Shown here one piece after another: positions 51,072 through 62,700 of a DNA stretch of 64,000 nt. Origin of the DNA: Paraflavisolibacter caeni (GTDB lineage: Bacteria > Bacteroidota > Bacteroidia > Chitinophagales > Chitinophagaceae); contig NZ_JAOTIF010000001.1 of assembly GCF_025628885.1 (NCBI RefSeq), forward strand, positions 911,751 through 975,750, given 5' to 3'. Each line of letters begins with the position of its first letter. Position 1 is the stretch's first letter. A program made the translations under genes and the position numbers. The notes below the pieces were generated by a model. That model was not told the origin of the DNA and ran no database searches. It saw only the letters and a program-made list of their open reading frames with translations.

Positions 51072-53834
51072 ATGAAATCTTTTTTTGATCCTATCTTTCT
51101 ACTTGGATTTCTATGTGCATTTTCCTGCGCATCAGTGTTTGCTCAATCTCCCATAACATTGTCGCCAATTGAGGATGCGTTTGTGCGTAATGGTACCTAT
51201 GCCGGTACTAATTTTGGTAGTGATATAAATTTAATTGTCAAAGGAACAACATCCAGTGGCTTTGCTCGGGTATCATATCTTAAGTTCCAGCTTGCAGGTG
51301 TCTCTAATGTAGTATCTGCCAAGCTCCGTGTATACGGTAGCAATACAGAAAGTGCAACTACTGTGAATATGTCTGTTTATGGCGTGAGCGACTCCTGGAC
51401 GGAAGGCGGGATCACCTTTAACAATGCACCTGCTGCCAGTGGGTCTGCTTTAAGTAGTGCAGGGGTTAATAATGTGGCGCAATACTATGACCTGGATGTA
51501 ACCGGTTTTGTACAAACTCAATTTTCTGGAGACAAAGTTGCCAGCTTCTTGTTGAAAGATCCTACTAACCAGGTGAAGACCCTGACTTTAAACAGCAGGG
51601 AAAACGCATCGAATCGGCCACAATTGGTTATTACTACTTCTGGTTCGGCACCTGCGAGCAATTCGTTGCTTTTTGTAGAAAACCTGGATAAATTTCCGTC
51701 AAATGATCATCCTGTTGCTTCCCGGATTCAAATCCCCTGGACAAGAGACTCAATGCCTCCGTACATATATAATGCTAACCATGACACTATTCGTCTCAGG
51801 ATTCATAACAAGGGCATCGACCCGCTGGTGATCAGCAATTTAATATTATCCAATACATCGAACTGGATGTTTTCAAAACTAAATGGTGCTACCTATACTC
51901 CATCTGCATTACCGTTAACCATTAATTCGGGAGCATCTGCTGATCTTTATTTGTTATTTATTGCTAAAGACCTGGCAACCAGGGTTGCGATCGTAGTGAA
52001 TAATCTTACAATTATTTCGAATGATAAGAAAACTCCTTCCAAAACTGTCTTCCTTCACGGTATCTATCAGAAGCAGGGTGAAGGCTCACATGAACCCCGT
52101 GCAGTTGAAGTAATCAATGCATTTAATTTTAAATCAGATCCGGGTTTTACTTACAAAGATCTTGACTTAGGTGATCCGAAGAAACCGAAAGGAGATGAAA
52201 TTATTTCGGCCTATTTTGTCCGGGCAGATCCATCAATACCTATCACGGTCAGGCAGATGTCTGCCTATCATGGGTGTTGCGATAATATTTATACAGAATA
52301 TTTAAGAGTCTTCAATAAAGGCACCAACCCAACTGTGGATCCGGCACCTGCTCTTGTTACGCAGATTGGTATCGATGCACAAACTTCGTTGCCTCGTAGG
52401 GCGACTCCTAATTTGCCGTCAGAAAATACCAATTACAATCCAACGACTGCATTTGGGTTTAAGGTAGGGAAGAGGGATCATACTGATACTATATATAATC
52501 CATCACGGAAAATTGGTATCCGGGTTTGGAAAGCAAAAGATGCCAATGGACGGCTAATTCCGAATGCTTACATTGTTTCCAATGATTACCTGGGTACTCA
52601 ATTTACCAATTACGACTATAATGACAACACTTATTTTGTTACCAACATCAGACCGGAAGTAGGAACTGCTAACTTCTCAGCCCTTAGCGCCACTCCTTCA
52701 GCTGTTGATTTTGGTGAAAAGTTGCTGCAAAGTACCAATTCCTTTACCCTGAACCTGAAGAGCCTGGGACAAACCTATGCCAATGGCTCCAAAGATCCGA
52801 ACATTGTCATTTCTTCAGTATCTGTAGTAGGGGATAATAGCGGGGAGTTTTCCGCATCCCTGCCAGCCGCTACAACCCTTGGGCCACAGGCTACTACAAC
52901 GCTGACAGTAGGATTCAAGCCTGTTTCGGAAGGGTTGAAGATTGCTGATCTGCTGATTTATCACAACAACTCACCCACACCTCTACGGGTGCCGCTTTAT
53001 GGCATCGGTAAGGCCTCTGGTACTACGGTTACAGTTCCATTCCGGATCAAGAGTGGTTCTTCCAGTAGCGTAACGGTGAATGGCAAGACCTGGGTGTCTG
53101 ATGTGCCTTATGCTTTTGACAATCTTGAGCCCTTTACCAACAGCAGACTTACTCAAATCAGTGCAACGGATGAAGATGTGTTGTATTTAAGAGAGCAGTC
53201 TTCGGATGCAGATAAACGTCCATTCCGTTATGAAATACCTATAGCCAATGGCACCTATGCAGTTCGGTTGCATTTCGCAGAAATTTTCTGGGGCAATCCG
53301 GGATCCGGATTTATTGGAGGCGCTGGTTCGAGGGTGATGAGTGTGAACATAGAGGGCCAGCTAAAGCTGATCAACTTTGATGTAGCCCAGGAAGTGGGCT
53401 CAGCCTCAGCGATTATCAAGAACATTCCGGTAACGGTGAGTGATGGCAAGTTGAATATCAACTTTTCGGCTACAGTGAACAGGCCAATGGTGTGTGCTGT
53501 GGAAGTGTATCAATTCAGCAGTGGCGCATCAGTTACACAAGCCATCAGCGATGTCATTGAAATGAATAATGATCTGGCAAAACCAAAAGTTTATCCAAAT
53601 CCGGCCAGGGATAAGTTCAAGATCGAGTTTCCAACTGGTTATGAGGGAAATGCAAACCTTGAGATATCAGACCAGTTAGGAAGAGTCAATGAAATTGGAG
53701 CATATCATATCCAAAAAGGAGGAACAACGGTTGAAATCAATCTCTCAAGGTTCCAGTTAAAACAGGGTATTTATTATCTGAAAATCATTTCTGAAAACAG
53801 GAATACGGAGGTTATTAAACTGCAATTAGAATAA
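51072..53834 (+). CDS. Secreted CBM96/DNRLRE and malectin-like protein with T9SS domain
   Basis: From the ATG at 51072 (a GTG 12 codons upstream is open) the protein is 920 residues. The signal peptide ends near ASVFAQ. A DNRLRE/CBM96-like domain at about 25-190 (EDAFVRNGTYAGTNFGSD, LKFQLAG, SWTEGGITFNNAP) follows. Next come a ~380-residue region with LLFVENLDKFPSNDH and MSAYHGCCDN of unknown fold, an ASH/choice-of-anchor-D-like Ig domain (SATPSAVDFGEKLLQSTN), a malectin domain (RIKSGSSSSVTVNGKTWVSD, RLHFAEI), and a T9SS tail (KVYPNPARDKFKIEF). It is likely a surface carbohydrate-binding protein. It is almost collinear with the C-terminal half of the 2251-residue protein. Confidence 0.85.
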   Translation: MKSFFDPIFLLGFLCAFSCASVFAQSPITLSPIEDAFVRNGTYAGTNFGSDINLIVKGTTSSGFARVSYLKFQLAGVSNVVSAKLRVYGSNTESATTVNMSVYGVSDSWTEGGITFNNAPAASGSALSSAGVNNVAQYYDLDVTGFVQTQFSGDKVASFLLKDPTNQVKTLTLNSRENASNRPQLVITTSGSAPASNSLLFVENLDKFPSNDHPVASRIQIPWTRDSMPPYIYNANHDTIRLRIHNKGIDPLVISNLILSNTSNWMFSKLNGATYTPSALPLTINSGASADLYLLFIAKDLATRVAIVVNNLTIISNDKKTPSKTVFLHGIYQKQGEGSHEPRAVEVINAFNFKSDPGFTYKDLDLGDPKKPKGDEIISAYFVRADPSIPITVRQMSAYHGCCDNIYTEYLRVFNKGTNPTVDPAPALVTQIGIDAQTSLPRRATPNLPSENTNYNPTTAFGFKVGKRDHTDTIYNPSRKIGIRVWKAKDANGRLIPNAYIVSNDYLGTQFTNYDYNDNTYFVTNIRPEVGTANFSALSATPSAVDFGEKLLQSTNSFTLNLKSLGQTYANGSKDPNIVISSVSVVGDNSGEFSASLPAATTLGPQATTTLTVGFKPVSEGLKIADLLIYHNNSPTPLRVPLYGIGKASGTTVTVPFRIKSGSSSSVTVNGKTWVSDVPYAFDNLEPFTNSRLTQISATDEDVLYLREQSSDADKRPFRYEIPIANGTYAVRLHFAEIFWGNPGSGFIGGAGSRVMSVNIEGQLKLINFDVAQEVGSASAIIKNIPVTVSDGKLNINFSATVNRPMVCAVEVYQFSSGASVTQAISDVIEMNNDLAKPKVYPNPARDKFKIEFPTGYEGNANLEISDQLGRVNEIGAYHIQKGGTTVEINLSRFQLKQGIYYLKIISENRNTEVIKLQLE

Positions 53835-53845
53835 ATTTCAATAGT

Positions 53846-53888
53846 AAATAAAGCGAAGGTTCCTCTTTACGGAACTTTCGCTTTATTT
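53846..53888. terminator. Bidirectional terminator between T9SS cargo gene and wzt
   Basis: AAATAAAGCGAAGGTTCC (53846-53863) pairs with GGAACTTTCGCTTTATTT (53871-53888) around a 7-base loop with one G-T pair. It overlaps the last codons of the convergent wzt. Confidence 0.9.
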
Positions 53889-55171
53889 AAGGCTTCATTT
53901 TCGACTGTATCTTTTACGTATAAGTAACTCGTAATCTGGGGTCTGATAATACCTGGCCATTCTCCATAATAGTACATTCCTTCACGAACATCTTCTACTT
54001 CAAATGAAATGCAATCTGTAAACTCGCAGACATTGAAATTGTTGTTTTTAAGCACAACTAGTGAAAGTGAGTATCCGGAATTGTTTAATAGGTTTTTGGG
54101 AATGATACACGTTAAAGCCAATATTCCTTTTTCAGCTGTTATGCTGGGAGTACCCAGGTTAAAAACACATTCCCTTTTTTCGGTAAACAGCATCACATTA
54201 ACATTCAAAGAGCAATTATCCAGGAAACACCAAAATTCAAAGTCAAGCTGAATCGGGGAGTTTACTGTAATCAAGGTGCCAGATGTTTCACCCTGTGGCT
54301 TGGCTGAGGCCTTTTTTATACGGATCTGGGAGTTGCCTGGTGCAAGATCTGGGGCTGTCCATTGCTGTTTCGGGTCATTTTTTAAGCTGGTGAGATATGT
54401 ATTGATCACGCCTGAAGTTTCACCGATGGCAGAAGCTTTACCTTTATTCAGCCATAAGGCTTTATTACACAAATTTCCTACGGCCTGTAAATTATGGCTC
54501 ACAAAAAGGATGGTTCTGCCGTTATTATTTGAAACTTCCTGCATTTTCCCCATGCATTTTTTTTGAAAGTCGACATCTCCCACTGCCAGTACCTCATCGA
54601 CGATCAGAATGTCTGGTTCAAGATGTGCTGCTACGGCAAATGCCAATCGCATATACATACCGGATGAATACCTTTTTACCGGGGTATCTAGAAATTTTTC
54701 TACACCGGAAAAGTCAACGATCTCGTCAAATTTTTTCTTGATTTCCTGTTTGCTCATTCCGAGGATGTAGCCGCTTATGTAAATATTTTGCCTGCCCGTA
54801 AACTCCGGATTGAAACCTGTTCCTACTTCCAAAAGACTACTCACTTTCCCTTTCCCTCTTACATAGCCTTTAGTCGGATTAATGATCCTTGAAATTATTT
54901 TTAATAATGTAGATTTTCCTGAACCATTGCTACCTATAATTCCCCAGGCTTCGCCTTGTTTTACTTCAAAACTTACTTCATTTAATGCCCAAATAAAGTC
55001 TTTTGATGTGTTCAAAACATCATCAGAAGGTATCTGGAAAAATGGATTTTCTTTTTTAAGGATTTTGGTTGACCACCAATTTTGCAAATCCCTCTTTAGT
55101 GATCCACTTCCGATCACTCCCAATTGATACATTTTGGATAAATCCTGAACCTGTAATATGACTTCTGACAT
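53867..55171 (-). CDS. Polysaccharide ABC exporter ATP-binding protein (Wzt-like)
   Basis: A 434-residue ATPase of the Wzt/TagH class that powers export of finished O-antigen or teichoic-acid-like polymers. The nucleotide-binding domain (about 1-250) has Walker A GSNGSGKST at 80-88, signature YSSGMYMRLAFAVA, Walker B DILIVDEVLAVGD and switch His in LFVSHNLQ. Residues about 290-425 form a Wzt C-terminal beta-sandwich that in E. coli recognises the modified end of the polymer. The permease gene lies 5 bases upstream. The neighbouring surface proteins suggest the polysaccharide contributes to the same envelope layer. Confidence 0.94.
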   Translation of the reverse strand: MSEVILQVQDLSKMYQLGVIGSGSLKRDLQNWWSTKILKKENPFFQIPSDDVLNTSKDFIWALNEVSFEVKQGEAWGIIGSNGSGKSTLLKIISRIINPTKGYVRGKGKVSSLLEVGTGFNPEFTGRQNIYISGYILGMSKQEIKKKFDEIVDFSGVEKFLDTPVKRYSSGMYMRLAFAVAAHLEPDILIVDEVLAVGDVDFQKKCMGKMQEVSNNNGRTILFVSHNLQAVGNLCNKALWLNKGKASAIGETSGVINTYLTSLKNDPKQQWTAPDLAPGNSQIRIKKASAKPQGETSGTLITVNSPIQLDFEFWCFLDNCSLNVNVMLFTEKRECVFNLGTPSITAEKGILALTCIIPKNLLNNSGYSLSLVVLKNNNFNVCEFTDCISFEVEDVREGMYYYGEWPGIIRPQITSYLYVKDTVENEALNKAKVP

Positions 55172-55176
55172 AAAAG

Positions 55177-56028
55177 TTAAACGATATCTAATAAGGAATT
55201 GCTTTTTTTATTGAATACCAGCAGGGCTGTCAATAAAATTCCAAGTGTGATTAACGTGCTGACTAAAAGATTTAAATATGAAACTGTGCCTTCACCAAAT
55301 AAGCTGAATCGGAACAATTCAAAATAAACGGTCAATGGATTTGCTTCCACAATCCACTTCAGACTTGGCCGCACTGATGCCAATGGGTAAATAACAGGCG
55401 TCATAAACATCAGCAATCGGATACCTAAACTGACCATGTTTGCAATGTCTCTGTATTTCACCGTAATCAATGAAATGATCAAGCCAACCCCAAGGCCTAA
55501 AGATCCAACCAGAAGTATAGATAAAGGCACGCCCAGTAAGTTGAGGCCGAAATGGATATTAATGTTCCGAAAAAGCCAATAATATAAAACGAGCAGAATT
55601 AACAATGCTAATTGAAGTAAGCAACGCAAAAAATGTGTGCATACAACAGATACAGGCATAATAATTCTGGGGAAGTAAACTTTACTGAATAAGTAGAAGT
55701 GCTCTTTAAAGGTATTCGATGTGCCTGTGAAACTTTCACTGAAGAAGTTCCAAAGTACAATTCCTGAAAAATAAAACAATATTGGAGGCAATGTGCCTAC
55801 TGACAGGCCTACTAAGTTTCTGAAAACTATTACATAGGTAATTAAGGTAAATACTGGCTGTAAGAGGGACCATAGAGGACCTAAAATTGTTTGCTGATAA
55901 TTTAATGTGAAATCTCTTTTTACTAAATTGATCAAAAGGTGGCGGTAAGCCCAAATTTCCTTTAAATTCCAGTTCCAAGTAGTTACATTTTTTCCTATTT
56001 CCCAATCCCATTTATTTGTTATTGACAT
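55177..56028 (-). CDS. Polysaccharide ABC exporter permease (Wzm-like)
   Basis: A 283-residue inner-membrane permease with about six membrane helices. The N-terminal coupling segment ends RDFTLNYQQTILGPLWSLLQ, a hallmark of the ABC-2 polyol-phosphate/LPS exporters. Further typical parts are FYFSGIVLWNFFSES and SLITVKYRDIANMVSLGIRL. It forms the channel with the ATPase encoded 5 bases downstream. It starts the operon, with the divergent 2251-residue protein on the other side of a 685-base gap. Confidence 0.94.
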   Translation of the reverse strand: MSITNKWDWEIGKNVTTWNWNLKEIWAYRHLLINLVKRDFTLNYQQTILGPLWSLLQPVFTLITYVIVFRNLVGLSVGTLPPILFYFSGIVLWNFFSESFTGTSNTFKEHFYLFSKVYFPRIIMPVSVVCTHFLRCLLQLALLILLVLYYWLFRNINIHFGLNLLGVPLSILLVGSLGLGVGLIISLITVKYRDIANMVSLGIRLLMFMTPVIYPLASVRPSLKWIVEANPLTVYFELFRFSLFGEGTVSYLNLLVSTLITLGILLTALLVFNKKSNSLLDIV

Positions 56029-56713
56029 GGTGATGTGTTGATGTACCGCTCTGAAAATATTCTAATTACCCTAAAGTAATATTTTACAGTGAAAAATGGA
56101 AATGTAAACTCGTCAGTTTTATGGAGCAATAAGCTCTTCAATATGTGAAACGTTTCAATTTTGTTTAGTCCTTTCAGTATGTAGCAACTAGTTATTAAAA
56201 TGTATTTTTTTATACAAGCAGGTGATATTCTACTTTTTTATCTATTTGAATTATTTAAAGTTATTAAAAGAATATGTATGCTTTGAAGATAAAATTTTTT
56301 TGTTAAGTTTTTAAATCCCTTAATTTTGGTTTAAATCCGTAAACTCCGTACCTGCTTAAACGATCCGCTCCATCCGTTTTTTACCCTGTGTCGTTATTAA
56401 TATCCTCTGCAAAGATTGAATTGTTTATATCCTAGTTAATTATCATTGTAACAGGCTTAAGAAGTATTACAATCATTATGTAAAGCTTTTTTAAGAACAG
56501 GCAAGGTTTAGCTTCATTTTGCAATATGGTCTTGTCTGAAAATTCCCGATTGTTTGTGTGGTTGGTCTTGTTCGTTTTGTAATGGAATCATCAATCTGGC
56601 AATTGATGTTAACGGTGAATGAGCGCATGAATAGATATCCTAAGGAATGCTAAACAGTTTGTATTCATTTCCTGTGTTTTTAACCAAGTATAGATTTTAT
56701 ACACCTTAACCAT
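56029..56713. other. Long AT-rich divergent intergenic region
   Basis: The 685 bases between wzm and the giant T9SS gene show no gene, tRNA or clear repeat. Long T and A runs dominate. It must hold the promoters of the exporter operon (leftward) and of the giant gene (rightward). Confidence 0.5.
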
Positions 56714-59700
56714 TTGTTCAACTTAAACTCCGGAGCTGTGATTAGAGACATCTTTACGCTTTTCAATCGTTTTCAGGTTGCATCCTATTCCAAGCTATTT
56801 TTTTTGGTGTTTTGTTGTAGTTTATTGACTACCACTGTTTTAGCTCAATCTTCATTTGACACAACGACTGTCACACCTGCAGGAGATGCGTATGTTCGTG
56901 ATGGTAGTTATGCTGCCATCAATTATGGGACAGATCCTACATTGGTGCTGAAGACCAATACAACAACTGCAACTGGTTTTAAGCGATACTCTTTTTTGAA
57001 ATTTGCGCTCACTGGTGTTACTGATTCGATTGTATCGGCAAAGCTGCGCGTATATGGTAATAATACAGAGAATACCGCTCTTATATACATGTCGTGCTTT
57101 GGTGTTGCTAATGATTCCTGGAATGAAACCAGTATTAACTGGAACAATATGCCAGCTTCATCCGGGGCAGCCTTGAGTACTGTAGGTGTCAATAGCCAAT
57201 TACAATATTATGAGCTGGATGTAACCAATTTTGTAAAGTCACAGTTTGCCGGAGATAAGATCGCGAGCTTTGTGTTAAAAGACACCTTAAAGCAAAATAA
57301 AACGCTGACATTCAACAGTAAAGAGCAGGTGCTCAATCGGCCACAACTTGTCATTATAACCGAAAATACAGGTGGCCAGACTGAAAACGCTATCTTATTT
57401 AATCAATCTACTCAAAATGCTGATGTAGAACAAGGTGGCACACAAAGTCTCCTTGAATTTATTTCTACCTCCAATAATGTTCCTGTAAATGCACAATTGA
57501 ATGCCATAGACGCAAACGGAAGTGTGCCTGCATGGCTAAGTGTAAACGGAAATGTTTTAAATGGTATCAATTATACAACCGGGTCTGAAATCACTTTTGA
57601 TTTTGATGCCACCAATTTATCCATTGGAAAATATTCAGCGAAGGTAGTAGCTTCTGCTCCAGGATATCAGAATGCTACACTAGATATATTCTTAACAGTA
57701 AAAGCTGGGTCAAACGGTACGCCCGTTAATTTAAAAATTAATTTCCAGGATGCGGCCACCACACCGCCGGCTGGCTGGATAAGGGATTTTGGAGAACCAT
57801 TTGGGCTGCGAACAGGGGCTAACCAAGGTTCAGGCAATACGTATGGGTGGGTAAAGCGATCGGATAACACTCCGCTTAATTTGACCCAATATGGCCGTAA
57901 AAGAACGACGCCTTCTGATATCTTACTGGCTACATTTATGCATATGCAGCCAACGAGCACAATTGAAGGAAAATGGGAAATTCAGGCGGCCAATGGCAAT
58001 TATGATGTTACAGTTTCTGTAGGAGATGGTAGTTATATAGACAGTAAACATTATATTAATGTAGAAGGGGTACCGGCGATTGTTAATTTTGTTCCTACCA
58101 CTAGCACCCGCTTCAAATCGGCAACTATCTCTGTAACTGTAGCGGATGGACTATTGACTGTTGATCAAATAGGGGGGACAAACACAAAGATAAACTATAT
58201 CATCATTCAGCCCAGTACCAGCGCAAGACCTTCTGTGGTACTGGTAAGCCCTGAACATGGCTCTCAAAATGTGAGTGAAAATACTTCAATATCAACTAGT
58301 ATTTTGAACTTGCCTAATGGTGGTGTTAATAATAATACCTTGACCTCTTCTTCCGTTTATTTGTCCGAACAGGGGACAAATACCCATGTGCCTGCGCATG
58401 CAAATGGAACGGCAGGGGGAGATGCTATCACTTTAGTGCCGGATAATCCATTGAAGCTTAACACAAGTTATGTCTTTACCATTACAGATAGTGTGAAGGA
58501 TTTGTCAGGAGCTTCCTTTATTCCATACTCCAGTACCTTCACCACGACTGCTGTTTCAACGCAAGCACTCCTTAATGTGAAATTCGATCATATCAAGTTA
58601 TCCAACACAGTGGGTAGGCATTCCAGTCTGACGATCGGGCCGGATGGTAAGCTTTATGCTTTAAGTATTGACGGGGTCATTAAACGCTTTGTTATCAACC
58701 CTGACGGCACTTTACAAGATCCTGAATTGCTATTTTCTTTACAAGATGCTTATGGTAGCAGGACGCCGAGATTAGCCATTGGCTTTACTTTTGACCCTTC
58801 GTCAACAGCCAATAACCTGATTGCATATGTGACCCATGGCTCCTTTATGTTTGTAGATGCTCCTGATTGGGACGGGAAGCTGACAAGGTTAAGTGGCAAT
58901 AATCTTCAAAATGTTCAGGATCTTTTGATCAATTTACCAAGATCGGCTAAAGATCACCTGACCAATAGTATTGCATTTGGCCCGGATGGCGCCATGTATA
59001 TAAACCAGGGCTCTAATAGTGCCATGGGGCTTGCTGATCTGACCTGGGAGTCTAGAGATGAGCATTTGCTTACAGGGGCTGTATTGCGGTTGGACTTAAC
59101 AAAATTGGGAACATTACCATTAAATGTAAAAACTGCGGAAGGAGGTACTTATAATCCTTATGCTCCCAATGCACCATTGACTATTTATGCTTCAGGGGTT
59201 AGAAATGCTTATGACCTGGTATGGCATAGCAATGGAGAGCTGTATGTACCCACCAATGGTTCTGCGGCTGGTGGTAATTCGCCTGCCTCTGTTGCTGGTA
59301 CAATAAGGCCGGATGGTACACCTTATAATGGTCCTTCAATACCAGCGTTAACGAACGTGCAGCAAACCATGAAAGATTTTCTTTTCAGGGTTAAACCAGG
59401 TGGGTATTATGGTCATCCCAATCCTTCCAGGGGCGAGTATGTATTGAATGGAGGTAATCCCACAACCTCAATAGATCCTGGTCAGACAGATGCCTATCCT
59501 ATCGGTATTGCACCTGATGCCAATTGGCGTGGCTATGCTTTTGATTTTCAAGCCAATAAATCACCTGATGGCGCAATAGAATACAAGAGCAATACATTCA
59601 ATGGGGCTTTGAAGGGAAAGTTATTGGTGGTACGGTACAGCCAAAACGATGATATTGTTACACTTACTCCTGGAGGTGCTAATAATGATATTATAAGTTA

Positions 59701-62700
59701 CAATGACGGAGCATCCATACAAGGCTTTACTGGATTTATAGATCCATTGGATCTAACGGAAGATGTAAGAAATGGTAATATCTATGTTTCTGAATATGGG
59801 GGAGAAGGCATCATAACCCTCCTCAGGCCTCAGGGATCTACAACTACAGTTGGAAATCTCATTACCGTCAAACCCATGAAGATATACGATAATGATGTAA
59901 TAGGTGGAGCTGTTGGTATCAATCGAGTGGTTAAAATAAAAAATACATCTGATACCAGTGTTCTTACCGTTTCAGGTATTTCCTTAACCGGAACAAATGC
60001 GGATCAGTTTGTATTGGGTAACTTACCTACTTTCCCTGCAGGTATTAATCCAGGTGATTCAATTAGTATTTCAGTAGCCTTCAATCCATCAACTGTGGGT
60101 TTAAAGACTGCATCAGTTGATATCGCCAGCAATGATGCCAATAACCCAACTGTTTCTGTAGCTCTAAGGGGCATAGGTACTTCAGGAACAGGTGGAACGA
60201 ATGAGCCATCTTTACAAGCATTATTAAATTTGTTGGAGATACCTATTTCAGTGGGTGATGACAATGCGGCAACAACTGTAATTAACAGCAGTACAAGTTT
60301 GCAAAAAGCCCCTCTTTTAGGGGATGAAGTAAGCATCCAGAAATTTGTTAAAGCAGATACGGGAGTCGTTACCATTGAACCATTGGCCGTGTTTGGTCCT
60401 ACAACCAATAACCCGGTTGTTGGAATGGGCTGGTACAATTCAGGAGATAGTACCTCTAAACATGAATTATTAACTGTTTCCAATAATCCTGTGTCCAATG
60501 GCCAGACTGTCAACGTAAACTTTACTGGTACACTTTCATATGATCCGGGAACAGCTTCCTTTGGATTCTATTCCCGCTGGCCATTCTTTAGCAACAGGCA
60601 TCTTTATAGCGAGGACAGCCTGAATACGTTCACCGGAAGTATACCACACCACGTTCGTGTTTATCCATATAAAAATACAAGTGGTGTAGAGGTGCCATTT
60701 ACTTATCTGGTTGCATTTGAGGAGACGACTACGGGCATCGATTTCCAGGATATCGTATTTGTCGTTAAAAACGTAAAAACAGCTGCGCAAGCCGCCACGG
60801 TTAACATAGAGCCAATAGCTGATGCATATGTGCGGAATGGCACTTATGCGAATACCAATTATGGATCTGATACAGCTCTGGTTGTTAAAGGGGCTACCGC
60901 CAGCAGTTTTACCCGGCAGTCTTACCTGAAATTCCCATTGAACAGTGTTAATGATGTCGTATCTGCCAAGCTTCGTATTTATGGCCGCAATACAGAAAGT
61001 ACAGCCAATGTAAAAGTAACGGTTCATGGCGTTGCGGATGATTCATGGACGGAAGGTGTCATTAACTATAATAACGCACCTGGTGCTGCCACTACTTCTA
61101 TTGGTTCATTAGACATCAATGATGTGGCAAAATATTATGAACTGGATGTTACTAATACAGTGAAAGCTCAATTTGCCGCGGATAAGATAGCCAGCTTTGT
61201 ATTGAAAGATTCGGCTAATCAAAATAAAACCATTTCTTTTAATAGCAAGGAAAATGCGTTCAATCAACCACAGCTGATCATTACAACCACTAGTGAAGTA
61301 CCTGCTGGTAACACGCTTTTATTTGTGGAGAATTTGGATAAGTTCCCATCAAATGAGCTCTATGTTGCATCAAGAATACAGACTCCATGGACAAGAGACA
61401 CAGTAGCGCCGTTTACCTATAATGCAAACCACGATACTGTCAGGATCAGGATTCATAATAAGGGCATCAATCCATTAGTTGTCAGCAAATTGATTTTGTC
61501 TAATCAAAAGGACTGGAAGTTGTTTAAGCTAAAAGGTGTTGACTATACTCCATCGGCTATACCAGTTGTTGTCAATCCAGGCACATTTGCGGATCTTCAA
61601 GTGTTATTTATCGCCGATGATTCAGTTACTACAGCAAGGAATAAATTTTTGCAGGATAATATCACCATCGTTTCCAATGATGACAATGCACCATTTAAGA
61701 CCTTAGCTCTTAACGGATTTTGGCAGAGACAAGGAGAAGATGTCTTTGAGCCTAGTGCTCAGGCTATCATCAATGTATTCGGATTCAAAACAAAAACCGG
61801 TTTTAGCAGTACGGATCCTGATGATGGCGACCCTAGTAAGCCTAAAGGGGATGAGATTCTTTCTTCTTATTTTGTGCGGGCTGATGCTTCCAAACCTATA
61901 ACTATACGGCAGATGTCAGCTTATCACGGATGCTGTACCTTCACGGAAACCTTCAGGTGGCACCTCAAAGGATCAAACACTTTGAATGCAGTCTTTACCC
62001 ATATTGGCCGTGATGCGCAATCTATGCTCCCACGGAGAAGTTTACCCACTAACCCTGCCGAAGGCTCTTTCACTCCAACTGGTGCTTTTGGCTTTAGAAT
62101 TGGGAGCCAGGACTGGACTGATACTTTAAAAAATACAGGGCATAAGATCGGTATACGGGTATGGAAGGCATATGATGCCAATGGGCAAATTATTCCTAAT
62201 ACCTATATTGTTTCCAATGATTACCTGGGTACACAGTTTACCAACTTTGATTATAATGACAATACCTATTATGTGACCAACATCAGACCGGAAATCGGAA
62301 CTGCTTACTACTCAGCACTCAGCGCGACTCCTTCTGCTGTTGATTTTGGAGAACATCTTTTGCAAAGTACCAACTCCTTTACGCTTAACCTGAAGAGTTT
62401 GGGACAGACATATGCTAATGGTTCCAGTGATCCGGATATTACCATTTCTTCTGTTGCAATTGTTGGTGATAATAAATCAGAGTTCACTGCTGCTATGCCA
62501 GTCAGCACGACTCTGAGTCCGCAGGCAACCACCAGTCTGACCATTGGGTTCAACCCAATTTCGGAAGGGCTGAAGATCGCAGACTTGCTGATCTATTATA
62601 ACAATTCTAATTCGCCACTCAGGGTGCCACTATATGGAATTGGAAAAGCAACAGGTACGACTGTTAGTGTGCCATTCCGCATCAAGAGTGGATCTTCCAG

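Noticed and set aside
47329-56653. Shared AAGGAATGCTAA 12-mer upstream of the two large T9SS genes (47329 and 56642)
   Set aside because: Its distance to the start codons differs greatly (about 270 versus 60 bases) and a single 12-mer match in AT-rich DNA is weak evidence for a regulatory site.
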